DNA from: Bacteroides fragilis
GTDB taxonomy: Bacteria > Bacillota > Clostridia > Lachnospirales > Lachnospiraceae
Reading direction: 5' to 3'
Assembly: GCA_023664485.1 (NCBI GenBank)
Contig: JAMPFK010000004.1
Coordinates: 62,001-126,000 of the forward strand
DNA length: 64,000 bases
A program made the translations under genes and the position numbers. Positions within the stretch are counted from its first letter, which is position 1, and every line of letters starts with the position of its first letter. The notes under the pieces are model-generated. The model ran no database searches. It was not told the origin of the DNA and saw only the letters and a list, made by a program, of their open reading frames with translations. Shown here one piece after another: positions 8,920 through 17,085 of this stretch.

Positions 8920-9660
8920 ATGAAAACAGCGGTTCGGATGGACGATATTACCCCGGATATGAACTGGGAGAATTTCCGTTTTTTTCAGGAATTATTTGAA
9001 AAAGCGGGAATTAAGCCCCTGTTGGGTATCGTTCCGGAGAATAAGGACGGAAAATTAAGCATAGATGCGCCGCGGCAGGATTTTTATGCGCTGATGAAGA
9101 AGCTGCAGGAAAGAGGGTATGTTCTTGCCATGCACGGATGTTGCCACGTCTATACGACGAAGCGGGGCGGACTGTTTCCCCTGAACAATTATTCCGAGTT
9201 CGCGGGCCTGCCTTATGAAAAACAGAAGGAACTGCTTGCAGCGGGAAAAGAGAAACTGACGGAGAACGGCATAGAAACGGATATTTTTATGGCGCCCGCA
9301 CATTCCTATGATAAAAATACGCTGAGGGCGTTAAGGGAGCTTGGGTTTACAGGAGTAACGGACGGTTTCGGCTTTTCCCCTTACCGCTATGAGGGGCTTA
9401 CCTTCTATCCGATTTCGCTCCTGTCAGGGAAAGATATGAAACGGAAAAAGGAGGGGACGACCACGGTGGTCATCCATGCCAATACGCTCACGGAGGCAGA
9501 TAAGACGCGTTATCGAAAACTGTTTGAAACGTACGGAAAGCATATGATTTCCTATTCGGAATATTTGAAAATACCGCCGGTAAAAAGAGGGCTTTACGGC
9601 AGAGCGGCGGAATATCTGCTGGCCAGGGCGAAATATTGTCTGGTCAGGTTAAAGAAATGA
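8920..9660 (+). CDS. Polysaccharide deacetylase-like protein (DUF2334-like)
   Basis: This protein of about 246 residues resembles the DUF2334 branch of NodB-like polysaccharide deacetylases. It begins MKTAVRMDDITPDM, with an early Asp pair, and has a MHGCCHVYTT block and APAHSYDKNTL, which fit the metal-binding Asp/His set of the fold. No signal peptide is visible, so it probably acts in the cytoplasm. The frame is open back to 8728, inside the preceding gene; ATG 8920 (or 8908) fits the start of homologous domains better. The likely role is N- or O-deacetylation of a sugar intermediate, but this is inferred only from family. Confidence 0.78.
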   Translation: MKTAVRMDDITPDMNWENFRFFQELFEKAGIKPLLGIVPENKDGKLSIDAPRQDFYALMKKLQERGYVLAMHGCCHVYTTKRGGLFPLNNYSEFAGLPYEKQKELLAAGKEKLTENGIETDIFMAPAHSYDKNTLRALRELGFTGVTDGFGFSPYRYEGLTFYPISLLSGKDMKRKKEGTTTVVIHANTLTEADKTRYRKLFETYGKHMISYSEYLKIPPVKRGLYGRAAEYLLARAKYCLVRLKK

Positions 9661-9695
9661 TTTTTTCAGGGATTGCACAGAAACGGGGAGTTGTT

Positions 9696-10811
9696 ATGGC
9701 GGAACCGATACGGATACTGCATGTTCTCGGCGGTGTTGGCCTTGGAGGCGCGGAAAGCAGGATTATGGACGTGTACCGGTATATTGACAGAGAGAAGGTA
9801 CAGTTTGATTTTCTGGTTCATCTGGCGGAAAAGGGATATTACGAGGACGAGATAGAAGCGCTGGGAGGGCGGGTATACCGCGTTCCCCGCTTTAGAGTAT
9901 ACAATTTATATGCATACAAAAGAGCGCTGCGGGAATTTTTCGCAGAGCATCATGCGTTTCGCGCCGTACACGGGCATATAACGAGCACGGCGGGGATTTA
10001 TCTGCCGATTGCCCAAAAAAACGGGATTCCCGTCACGATCGCGCATGCGAGGAGCGCGGGCGTGGACAAAGGCTTAAAGGGCGGGATCACCCGCCTGATG
10101 AGAATGTCGTTAAGGAGAAGATGCGGCTATATGTTCGCCTGTTCGGAACTTGCGGCGGAAGCGGTGTTCGGCAGGAAAAGCGCGCGCAGTGGAAACGTTA
10201 AAATCATCCCGAACGCGATCGACGCCGCGAGGTTCCGGTATCGGGAAGCGGAAAGAGAGCGCATGCGCAGGGAATTGTCTTTGGAAGACAGGTTCGTGGT
10301 CGGCCATGTGGGACGTTTTCATTATGCGAAGAATCACGAATATCTGCTCGCGGTGTTTCAGAAAATAGCGGAGAAAAAAGAAAACGCCGTTCTGCTTCTT
10401 CTGGGAGAGGGAAGCCGTATGGAGGAAATGAGACAGAGGGCGGCGTCGCTCGGCGTCGCGGATAAGGTATTTTTCTGCGGAAATCAGAAAGAAACATGGA
10501 ATTATTATCAGGCGATGGATTTTTTTGTTTTTCCGTCCCGCTTTGAAGGGCTGCCCGGAACGGTGGTAGAAGCGCAGAGCGCAGGGCTGCGCTGTCTGAT
10601 TTCGGATACGATCGCGGAGGAAGTAATGATCACGGATCTGGCGGTTCGTAAAAGCATTGAGGAAGAGCCGGAAAGCTGGGCGGCATCCGTATTGGAGCTT
10701 CAGCAGTACGAAAGAAAGGACCGGTATGAGCAGATTGCGGCGGCAGGGTTCGATGTGAGGCAGCAGGTAAAATGGTATGAGCAGTTTTATATAAATGGAG
10801 GATTGTCATAG
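9696..10811 (+). CDS. GT4-family glycosyltransferase
   Basis: This is a GT-B fold glycosyltransferase of about 371 residues. It starts RILHVLGGVGLGGAESR, the typical nucleotide-proximal Gly-rich loop of EpsF/GT4 enzymes, and the donor domain has FVFPSRFEGLPGTVVEAQ near residue 285. ATG 9696 is chosen because GGGGAG lies 5 bases upstream; the frame itself is open to 9636, overlapping the previous gene. It ends exactly where the next gene starts. Confidence 0.9.
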   Translation: MAEPIRILHVLGGVGLGGAESRIMDVYRYIDREKVQFDFLVHLAEKGYYEDEIEALGGRVYRVPRFRVYNLYAYKRALREFFAEHHAFRAVHGHITSTAGIYLPIAQKNGIPVTIAHARSAGVDKGLKGGITRLMRMSLRRRCGYMFACSELAAEAVFGRKSARSGNVKIIPNAIDAARFRYREAERERMRRELSLEDRFVVGHVGRFHYAKNHEYLLAVFQKIAEKKENAVLLLLGEGSRMEEMRQRAASLGVADKVFFCGNQKETWNYYQAMDFFVFPSRFEGLPGTVVEAQSAGLRCLISDTIAEEVMITDLAVRKSIEEEPESWAASVLELQQYERKDRYEQIAAAGFDVRQQVKWYEQFYINGGLS

Positions 10812-12176
10812 GTGGTTCGCGACCGTAAAAGATCTTTGGGTATTTTCATGATATTGTTGTGTTTCTTTTTTGGCATGTTCGCCGTCTATGGCGTCGGCGT
10901 TTATAACGATTCCGAGCAGTATATCACGATGCACATCCACAGAGAACCTTTATATCCGTTGTTTCTGGCACTGTTCCGAACGCTGGCGGGAGCGGACGGC
11001 GGGCTGGTCCTGGCGGCGGCCGCACAGAACATGCTGGCGGTGTTTAGTATTTTTTTTCTGATAGAATATCTGCAAAAGAAGTTCGCCCTGTCTTTTTTCG
11101 GGGAACTGATTCTGCTCGTTCTGGAACTGATGCCGCATCTGGTGACGAAGTATGTCTCGGCGCTTCATATTTTTCTGGAAAATTCTGTTATGAGCGAGGC
11201 GCTTTGCATTCCGCTCTTCCAATTTTTCCTGTTATTTACCCTGAGAATGATTTTTGACGGCGGAAAATCCAATATGATATGGAGTCTGGTATTCGCCTGG
11301 CTGTTGTCGATGACGAGAGGGCAGATGATGACGACGATCCTGATTTGGATAGTCGTAGTATTCCTGCGCCTTGTATCCGCAAAGCAATACAAAAAAATGC
11401 TGCTGCCGCTGCTGGCTGCGGCCTGCGCTTTCGGAATCCGGAGTCTTGCCGTGCATACTTATAATTATTTCGTGACGGGTTATTTTATGGGGAATACCTA
11501 TGGGCAGGTCAATACGCTGACGAATGTGATCTATGCCTGCGACAGGGAGGATGGGGAAGTTTTTGAAGAAGGGAGCCTGGAACGGGAGTTCTTCGATACT
11601 TTTTATGAGGAAGCGGATGCGATCATGGCAAATTACCGTTATGGGGAAGAAGCGCCGGAGGGGGCGGCGGCCTGGCTGGAGAGCCATCATGACGATCTGA
11701 AATTTCAGGTGCTGGAAAGCAATCTGTCCCGATACTATTTCGGGCTTGGAGAGGTGGATTATTATCAGCAGAGCAGTATGTCCGACGAGATGGCGGGCAG
11801 GATGCTGCGAAAGCTTTTGCCGGCCTGTTTCGGACAATGGCTGTACGATTATCTGCTGCTTTGCCGGAACGGCTTCATCAGGAGCATTGCGGTGGTGAAC
11901 AGGTGGATCAGCCGGGCGGTGTTCGCAGCCTATATCGCGGCGGCAGGCTTTTCCATGCTTCTTTTCCGGAAGGACAGAAAAAGCAATGCGGCCCGCATGA
12001 TGGGGCTTGCGCTTCTTTTCATAGCCGCCAATGTATGCGCGACGTCGCTGACGATCATGTGCCTGTCGCGGTATATGATCTATGGTTTCTCCCTTTTCTA
12101 TATGGCGTTCTTCCTGCTGGCGGCGGAGCGGCTGCGCGGTTCCCGGCCGTTTAAGGGTTTGGTTTCTGTTGAATGA
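10812..12176 (+). CDS. Polytopic membrane protein, GT-C-like, unknown function
   Basis: This integral membrane protein of 454 residues has about ten hydrophobic segments and no recognised catalytic domain. The early external loop contains YNDSEQYITMHIHREPLYPL. An acidic residue after the first helix followed by a basic/His-rich stretch resembles GT-C glycosyltransferases and the 17086 protein (FNNDAIWQMEQ in the same place). The start is a GTG directly after the stop of the preceding gene, served by GGAGG ten bases upstream. The 3' end overlaps the convergent MATE gene by 26 bp. A lipid-linked-sugar transferase or a polymerase role is plausible but unproven. Confidence 0.75.
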   Translation: MVRDRKRSLGIFMILLCFFFGMFAVYGVGVYNDSEQYITMHIHREPLYPLFLALFRTLAGADGGLVLAAAAQNMLAVFSIFFLIEYLQKKFALSFFGELILLVLELMPHLVTKYVSALHIFLENSVMSEALCIPLFQFFLLFTLRMIFDGGKSNMIWSLVFAWLLSMTRGQMMTTILIWIVVVFLRLVSAKQYKKMLLPLLAAACAFGIRSLAVHTYNYFVTGYFMGNTYGQVNTLTNVIYACDREDGEVFEEGSLEREFFDTFYEEADAIMANYRYGEEAPEGAAAWLESHHDDLKFQVLESNLSRYYFGLGEVDYYQQSSMSDEMAGRMLRKLLPACFGQWLYDYLLLCRNGFIRSIAVVNRWISRAVFAAYIAAAGFSMLLFRKDRKSNAARMMGLALLFIAANVCATSLTIMCLSRYMIYGFSLFYMAFFLLAAERLRGSRPFKGLVSVE

Positions 12177-13524
12177 CCGCTTTCCATTTCGGGGAAAAGA
12201 GGTAGTAGCCGATCATACAGAACATGCCGAAGGCAAAGCTGATCGGGAAGCACAGCATGATAAAGGTACCGTCGAAGAATTTCATGATAAGGTAGCCGGA
12301 CGGAATACGGACGGCCCAGAGCATCAGCAGGTTGACCGCGGTCGTGTATTTCACAAGCCCGACGCCGTTGACGAAACATGTGATGCCGTTGAAGACGGCG
12401 AACATCCATTGCGACAACAGGGAAATGATGACATAACGGCTGGCATACATCAGGACCTCCGGGTCGGTCGAGAAGACCCTGAGAATGGGCATTCTGATCG
12501 TGATAAAGAAGAGGCCGAAGGCGAGCGTGACCATACCGGAAACGACCGGTATTTTAACATAACCCTTTTTTAACCGTTCAATATTCTGTGCGCCGAAATT
12601 CTGCCCGGAAAAGGTGGTCGCCGCGCCGGAGAGGGCGTTGATGGCGATGTTGGAGCAGCCTGTGATCCTGCCGGCGACGGAGAGGCCCGCCATAAAGGTA
12701 GAGCCCTGCGCGTTGATCATCGTCTGCATGGCCATGTGGCCGAAGGAATAAAGAGAATTGTTCAGCCCGATCGGAAGTCCGATCCTCAGGATGGCCTTTA
12801 ATTCCTCCGCGTCGAAATGCAGCGGGAGGACAGGAAAATCCAATTCGCGGAATCTGCGTCTGATATACCATATGCTCAGGCACCAGGAAATGAACATGGC
12901 GATGATCGTTGCGAGCGCCGCGCCGCTTACGTCCATTTTGCAGAAGGCGACGAATACGATATCCAGAACGACATTGACAACGCCGGATGCGACGAGGAAC
13001 AGGAGAGAGGCCTTGCTGTCTCCCATACCGCGGAGAATACCGGCGTTCATGTTATATCCGAGACTGCCGGCCGTTCCGGAGAAGATGATGCGCGTATAAG
13101 TGAGCGCAGCATCCCAGGTATCCGCCGGGACGCCCATTAATTTCAGGAGAAAAGGCGAGGCGAGCCAGCCGAGGATGGAAAGCGGAACGCCGCATAGATA
13201 GATAAAGAAGACGGACGTCCGGCACAGCTGCTTCATCCGTCTGGTATCTCTGGAACCGATGCTCTGGGATATCAGAATAGAAACGCCGGAGCCGATTCCT
13301 AAAAAAATGCAGAGAAAAACCTCTACCGGCTGGGAGCTGGTCCCAACGGCGGCAAGGGATGTTTTTCCGCAGTATTTTCCGATTACGAGCGTATCGACGG
13401 TGGTGTATAGCTGCTGCAGGACATTGCCTAAAATAATGGGTATGGCGAACAGGAATACATTTTTCATGATAGGACCGGTGGTCATATCTGTTTTTCTGGA
13501 GTTCAATGAAATCGCCTCTGTCAT
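12151..13524 (-). CDS. MATE-family efflux transporter
   Basis: This is a 12-helix MATE (NorM/DinF superfamily) transporter of 457 residues, which exports cationic drugs or metabolites using an ion gradient. The N-terminal half has IPIILGNVLQQLYTTVDT and GKTSLAAVGTS, and a second similar block occurs near residue 230 (IGLNNSLYSFGHMAMQT), reflecting the two six-helix halves. It is the only gene on the minus strand, interrupts the glycan operon, and overlaps the end of the 10812 gene. A divergent promoter is visible at 13557-13586. It is likely an independent insertion and not part of glycan synthesis, although a flippase role cannot be excluded. Confidence 0.93.
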   Translation of the reverse strand: MTEAISLNSRKTDMTTGPIMKNVFLFAIPIILGNVLQQLYTTVDTLVIGKYCGKTSLAAVGTSSQPVEVFLCIFLGIGSGVSILISQSIGSRDTRRMKQLCRTSVFFIYLCGVPLSILGWLASPFLLKLMGVPADTWDAALTYTRIIFSGTAGSLGYNMNAGILRGMGDSKASLLFLVASGVVNVVLDIVFVAFCKMDVSGAALATIIAMFISWCLSIWYIRRRFRELDFPVLPLHFDAEELKAILRIGLPIGLNNSLYSFGHMAMQTMINAQGSTFMAGLSVAGRITGCSNIAINALSGAATTFSGQNFGAQNIERLKKGYVKIPVVSGMVTLAFGLFFITIRMPILRVFSTDPEVLMYASRYVIISLLSQWMFAVFNGITCFVNGVGLVKYTTAVNLLMLWAVRIPSGYLIMKFFDGTFIMLCFPISFAFGMFCMIGYYLFSPKWKAVIQQKPNP

Positions 13525-13556
13525 GGATATTTGTTTATTTACAATTTATGATAAGT

Positions 13557-13586
13557 GTATTACATTCTGCGGCCGTATTCAATCAA
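13557..13586 (-). promoter_or_regulatory. Putative sigma-A promoter for the MATE gene
   Basis: Reading the minus strand, TTGATT (13581-13586) and TAATAC (13557-13562) are separated by 18 bases and lie about 33 bases upstream of the MATE start codon. It is divergent from, and almost back to back with, the + strand promoter at 13591-13619. Confidence 0.5.
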
Positions 13587-13590
13587 AATA

Positions 13591-13619
13591 TTGTGTATCG
13601 GGCGGAATTAGTATATAAT
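13591..13619 (+). promoter_or_regulatory. Sigma-A-like promoter for the epimerase gene
   Basis: TTGTGT (13591-13596) and a perfect TATAAT (13614-13619) are separated by 17 bases. The expected start of transcription is near 13626, exactly where the first hairpin of the leader begins, leaving an untranslated leader of about 148 nt before the epimerase start. Confidence 0.7.
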
Positions 13620-13626
13620 CTATTAG

Positions 13627-13723
13627 GAACCGTCTGGAAATAACTCTTTAAAAGTTATTTCCGGTTCGGGTAAATTGCGAAGCAATTTTCAGGAAATGTC
13701 AAAAATTTTTTTTTGACATTTCC
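13627..13723 (+). other. Structured 5' leader with three consecutive hairpins
   Basis: Three inverted repeats fill the leader. Hairpin 1 (13627-13667) has GAACC/GGTTC outer arms and a 10-bp inner stem GGAAATAACT/AGTTATTTCC. Hairpin 2 (13672-13688) is AAATTGC-GAA-GCAATTT. Hairpin 3 (13692-13723) pairs GGAAATGTC with GACATTTCC around A5 and T9 tracts. No known riboswitch consensus is recognised. The T9 run sits inside hairpin 3, not after it, so it is not a standard intrinsic terminator for the + strand. Confidence 0.6.
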
Positions 13724-13773
13724 TTGGAAAAATGATTGAAAAGTACCGCAAAAGCGGTGGAATGGGAGATATT

Positions 13774-14748
13774 ATGGGCTATCAGAATATTACGTTTGAT
13801 AAGGACAGCGTTTTTCTCGTAGGGGGCGGCGCGGGATTTATCGGTTCCAACCTCTGTGAAGCGCTGGTGAATAAGGGGTATACGGTCCGCTGTCTGGATA
13901 ATCTTTCTACCGGGAAAATGGAGAATATCGAGCCTTTTGCCAGGAAGGAAAATTTTACCTTTATCAAAGGGGATATCCGGGATCTGGATACCTGTCTGGA
14001 GGCTTCGGAGGGCGTCACTTATGTGATGAACCAGGCGGCGTGGGGAAGCGTGCCGCGCAGTATCGAGATGCCTCTTTTATATGAGGAAATCAATATCAGA
14101 GGTACGCTGAACATGATGGAAGCGGCAAGGCAAAGCGGCGTAAAAAAATTTGTATACGCCTCCTCTTCTTCCGTATACGGCGACCATCCGGCGCTGCCTA
14201 AGAAAGAAGGACAGGAAGGAAATGTGCTTTCTCCCTATGCGCTGACGAAAAAGGCAGACGAGGAGTACGGAAGGCTCTATAAGGAATTGTATGGTCTGGA
14301 TACTTACGGGCTTCGGTATTTTAATGTATTCGGCCGCCGGCAGGATCCGGAGGGGATGTATGCGGCGGTGATTCCGAAATTCATCAGGCTGCTCATGAAC
14401 GACGAGACCCCGACGATCAACGGCGACGGGAAGCAGTCGAGAGACTTTACCTATATCGATAACGTCATCGAAGCGAATCTGAAGGCCTGCCTTGCTCCCG
14501 GCGAAGCAGCCGGACAGGCCTATAATATCGGCGCGGGCGGAAGGGAATTTCTGATCGATATCTATTATGATCTGTGCGAAGCGCTTGGCAAGGATATCGA
14601 ACCGTATTTCGGCCCGGCGAGGAAAGGCGATATCCGGGATTCCAATGCGGATATTACGAAGGCAAAAGAACTGCTCGGCTATGAACCGGAGTATGATTTT
14701 AAAAAGGGGATCACGCTGGCGATCGAGTGGTATAAAGAGAATTTGTAA
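13774..14748 (+). CDS. NAD-dependent sugar-nucleotide epimerase (WbpP/GalE-like)
   Basis: This is an extended SDR enzyme of about 324 residues. It has the Rossmann motif GGGAGFIGSN, the WGSVPRSIE substrate-side loop, and the catalytic YALTK motif (Tyr and Lys) in LSPYALTKKADEE. The VPRSIE-type loop and the overall sequence are close to WbpP-type UDP-GlcNAc C4-epimerases, which also act on uronic acid forms. ATG 13774 is preceded by GGGAG at the right distance; ATG 13762 and 13732 are in frame alternatives. It is a single-gene unit with its own promoter and structured leader, and is followed by a hairpin and a repeat element. Confidence 0.9.
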   Translation: MGYQNITFDKDSVFLVGGGAGFIGSNLCEALVNKGYTVRCLDNLSTGKMENIEPFARKENFTFIKGDIRDLDTCLEASEGVTYVMNQAAWGSVPRSIEMPLLYEEINIRGTLNMMEAARQSGVKKFVYASSSSVYGDHPALPKKEGQEGNVLSPYALTKKADEEYGRLYKELYGLDTYGLRYFNVFGRRQDPEGMYAAVIPKFIRLLMNDETPTINGDGKQSRDFTYIDNVIEANLKACLAPGEAAGQAYNIGAGGREFLIDIYYDLCEALGKDIEPYFGPARKGDIRDSNADITKAKELLGYEPEYDFKKGITLAIEWYKENL

Positions 14749-14750
14749 TG

Positions 14751-14767
14751 GGGAACGATGCGTTCCC
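14751..14767 (+). other. Short perfect hairpin after the epimerase gene
   Basis: GGGAACG and CGTTCCC form a 7-bp stem around ATG, three bases after the stop codon. There is no T-run downstream, so it may stabilise the 3' end and not terminate transcription by itself. Confidence 0.45.
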
Positions 14768-14784
14768 GGACGATGGCCAATAAC

Positions 14785-14992
14785 GGAAATCAATTTTCAG
14801 TTATTATATTCGTTTAAAGCCGGCAGAACAGGCATAAGTCCCTTGTCGGCACGCTTTCGCTCCACGAAAGGCTGCAGCAGATGCTAAGCTCGTAAAAAAC
14901 CTCGCTAAGCACTGGCGCCTTTCAAGGGTCTTCGCGGGATTTATGCCTGTTCCGCCGGTTTCAGTGCAAAGGATAACTGAAAATAGATTTCC
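14785..14992 (+). repeat. Palindromic repeat element, copy 1 (MITE-like)
   Basis: This is a 208-bp element with imperfect terminal inverted repeats of about 54 bp. They begin GGAAATCAATTTTCAGTTAT on the left and end with its near complement on the right. The core holds a conserved 25-nt block at 14839-14863 and the TTCAAGGG...CTTCGCGG block near 14921-14937, with CCCTTG and CAAGGG able to pair. An 8-bp direct repeat GATGGCCA flanks it (14772-14779 and 14995-15002), consistent with a target-site duplication. Copy 2 at 26714-26932 carries the same core in the opposite orientation. No protein is encoded. It occupies most of the gap between the epimerase and formyltransferase genes. Confidence 0.8.
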
Positions 14993-15013
14993 GTGATGGC
15001 CAGTCACTATAAT
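14984..15013 (+). promoter_or_regulatory. Possible promoter for the formyltransferase operon
   Basis: A perfect TATAAT lies at 15008-15013. The best -35 partner is TAGATT (14984-14989, 18-base spacer), which is inside the right inverted repeat of the palindromic element. The -35 box is poor, so the call rests mainly on the -10 box and its position just before the gene at 15038. Confidence 0.4.
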
Positions 15014-15037
15014 TAACAGGAAAGAGCGGGAGTGAGT

Positions 15038-15958
15038 ATGAAATATAATGTTGTCGTATTCGGAGTGAAGGATACTTCGGAAAATATCGTAGAGTTCATT
15101 CATCATAATATCTGTCCGGTCGATCTGGTGATAACGATCAGCCCGGAGGTGACGAAGAAAAATCAGATCGCCGGCTATAAGGGGCTGGCTGTTCTGACGG
15201 AGAGGTACGGTATTCCGGTACATGAAGCGGACAGTTATTTCCTGACCGATGAAAAAACGCAGGCATTTTTACAATGCAATGAGTTTGATATCGGTATTTC
15301 CATGGGGTGGCAGAGGCTCATCCCCGGTTCGGTGCTGGAACGATTCCGATACGGCATATACGGATTTCACGGAAACTGCGGCTATCTGCCTTTTGGCAGA
15401 GGGCGTTCGCCGCTTAACTGGTCGATCATCCTCGGAGACAGCCGGTTCAATCTGAACCTGTTCCGCTATGATGAAAAGGCGGACAGTCCGAATATTTTTG
15501 CGACGGAAATGTTTTCCATTACGCCTCACGACGATATCCGGACGGCGCAGTACAAGAATCAGATCTGTTCCAAAAACCTGATCCGTAAACTGCTGAAAGC
15601 TTATGAGGAAGACAATATTGTTATCCGCACGGACTCTAAAGATTTCGATTCCTGGTATGCGAAGCGTACCGTAGCGGATGGCAAAGTGGACTTTCATGAG
15701 AGGACCAGAAATATCTATAACCTGATCCGCGGCGTGGCGGCGCCCTTTCCGGGGGCTTTTGCCATGTGCGGGGAGCGGAAGGTGACTATATGGGAAGCCC
15801 ATCCTTTCGATGAAATGATCGATTTCTCGGCGTATGCGCCGGGAGAGGTCATCGATGTGTTCGACGGCAGGCCGGTGGTGAGGACCGTAGACGGTTCCCT
15901 GCTGATCGACCGGTATGAGTGCGAGGCGGAATTGAAGCCGGGAGACATTTTGATATGA
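15038..15958 (+). CDS. Formyltransferase-family protein with altered active site
   Basis: This 306-residue protein is built like methionyl-tRNA formyltransferase and sugar N-formyltransferases: an N-terminal Formyl_trans_N domain and a C-terminal OB-like domain. The family segment appears as YGFHGNCGYLPFGRGRSPLN, and the later Asp as KADSPNIFA. His (H111) and Asp (D149) are kept, but the usual Asn two residues before the His is Gly (G109). ATG 15038 follows GGGAG at 5 bases. It heads the operon running to 26699 and overlaps the next GT4 by ATGA. It could formylate the 4-amino sugar made by the DegT enzyme, or act on another amine; the missing Asn makes the chemistry uncertain. Confidence 0.82.
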   Translation: MKYNVVVFGVKDTSENIVEFIHHNICPVDLVITISPEVTKKNQIAGYKGLAVLTERYGIPVHEADSYFLTDEKTQAFLQCNEFDIGISMGWQRLIPGSVLERFRYGIYGFHGNCGYLPFGRGRSPLNWSIILGDSRFNLNLFRYDEKADSPNIFATEMFSITPHDDIRTAQYKNQICSKNLIRKLLKAYEEDNIVIRTDSKDFDSWYAKRTVADGKVDFHERTRNIYNLIRGVAAPFPGAFAMCGERKVTIWEAHPFDEMIDFSAYAPGEVIDVFDGRPVVRTVDGSLLIDRYECEAELKPGDILI

Positions 15959-17058
15959 AAAAGATGCTGTTAATCGTGCCAGCGCTGCACCAGGGCGGCT
16001 TCGAAAAGGTGTGCGTTGCGACGGCCAGACTGCTGCAGCCATATTTTCAGATACAGATCGTTATCTTCGATTCCAGGGAAATCGCTTATGATATCCGGGG
16101 GCTTGAAGTGATCGACCTGCATCTTCCGAGCAGACCGGGGAAACTGGTGAAACTGTGGAATGTTGTAAAACGGGGATATAAGCTTCATCAGATTAAGAAA
16201 AAAGAAGGAATCGATATCGCTTACAGCTTTGGACCGACGGCCAATATCGCCAATATCGTTTCCGGCGCAGAAGCGGCGAAGTGGCTCGGCATCAGAAGCT
16301 ATATGGATATGAATAATCCGAAACAGATCGAATGGTTCTGTAAAAGCGCCGATAAGGTTCTCTGCTGTTCGGAAAGAATCCGCGGCGAGATCGAGAAAGA
16401 TTATGGATGCCAGAAGGCCGTGACGCTCCACAATCCTTTTGACCTGAAAGAGATCGAACTGCTGGCCGAAAAGGAAGAGGCTTCTCTTCCGTGGGAAGAG
16501 GGACGGATCCTCGTATCCATGGGAAGGGAAGATACGGTCAAGGGCTTCTGGCATCTGATCAAAAGCTTTTCGCTGGTGCATGAAGCGCTTCCCGATACGA
16601 AGCTGATGATCATCGGCCAGGGAGAGTATGCGCAGTATAAGGAACTGGCGGCCGGACTCGGTATTGAAGAGGCGGTCTGCTTTACCGGGCTTCAAAAAAA
16701 TCCTTATCCATATTTAAAGCGCAGTTCGCTCTATGTACTGACCTCTTATAACGAAGGGTTTCCGAACGCGCTGGTGGAGGCGATGGCGCTCGGCGTGCCG
16801 GCGGTGGCGACGGACTGCCTGACCGGCCCGGACGAGATCTTAGAGGACAGGTACGGCATTCTGGTGCCGAATATGAGCCCGGAGGCGGATTTTTCCCCGC
16901 GGAATATTACCGAAGAGGAAAGGGAGCTTGCGGACAGGATCATCGCGCTGTTAGAGGATGAAGGACAGATGGAGCATTACCGCGAAATGGCGAAAAAACG
17001 TGCCGGAGACTATACGGCGGAGCGTTATATTGCGGGGATTCGCGCTATGGCGCAATAA
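15955..17058 (+). CDS. GT4-family glycosyltransferase
   Basis: This is a GT-B glycosyltransferase of about 367 residues starting MKKMLLIVPALHQGGFEKV. The donor-binding segment YVLTSYNEGFPNALVEAMAL and the following AVATDCLTGPDEIL are near residues 262-290 and are typical of GT4. The start is set by the ATGA overlap with the formyltransferase; the frame extends further upstream but only within that gene. Confidence 0.9.
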   Translation: MKKMLLIVPALHQGGFEKVCVATARLLQPYFQIQIVIFDSREIAYDIRGLEVIDLHLPSRPGKLVKLWNVVKRGYKLHQIKKKEGIDIAYSFGPTANIANIVSGAEAAKWLGIRSYMDMNNPKQIEWFCKSADKVLCCSERIRGEIEKDYGCQKAVTLHNPFDLKEIELLAEKEEASLPWEEGRILVSMGREDTVKGFWHLIKSFSLVHEALPDTKLMIIGQGEYAQYKELAAGLGIEEAVCFTGLQKNPYPYLKRSSLYVLTSYNEGFPNALVEAMALGVPAVATDCLTGPDEILEDRYGILVPNMSPEADFSPRNITEEERELADRIIALLEDEGQMEHYREMAKKRAGDYTAERYIAGIRAMAQ

Positions 17059-17070
17059 CGCCCAAAGACA

Positions 17071-17077
17071 AAGGAGG
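17071..17077 (+). promoter_or_regulatory. Ribosome binding site supporting a TTG start
   Basis: AAGGAGG lies eight bases before TTG 17086. No ATG or GTG is near, so this strong site decides the start of the following membrane protein gene. Confidence 0.75.
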
Positions 17078-17085
17078 CCGGTTCA

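Noticed and set aside
12082..12573. Plus-strand frame of 163 codons opposite the MATE gene
   Set aside because: It is highly charged, low in complexity and antisense to a clear transporter.
13692..13723. Hairpin 3 of the epimerase leader as an intrinsic terminator
   Set aside because: The T9 run is in the loop side of the stem and is followed by the closing arm, not by free RNA, so the geometry is wrong for the + strand.
14785..14992. Repeat considered as a known large structured RNA (OLE, GOLLD, ROOL, group II intron end)
   Set aside because: It is only about 210 bp, has terminal inverted repeats with flanking direct repeats, and shows none of the domains I know for those RNAs.
14804..15223. 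Minus-strand frame of 139 codons across the repeat and the start of the formyltransferase gene
   Set aside because: Half of it is translation of the palindromic repeat and half is antisense to a real gene.
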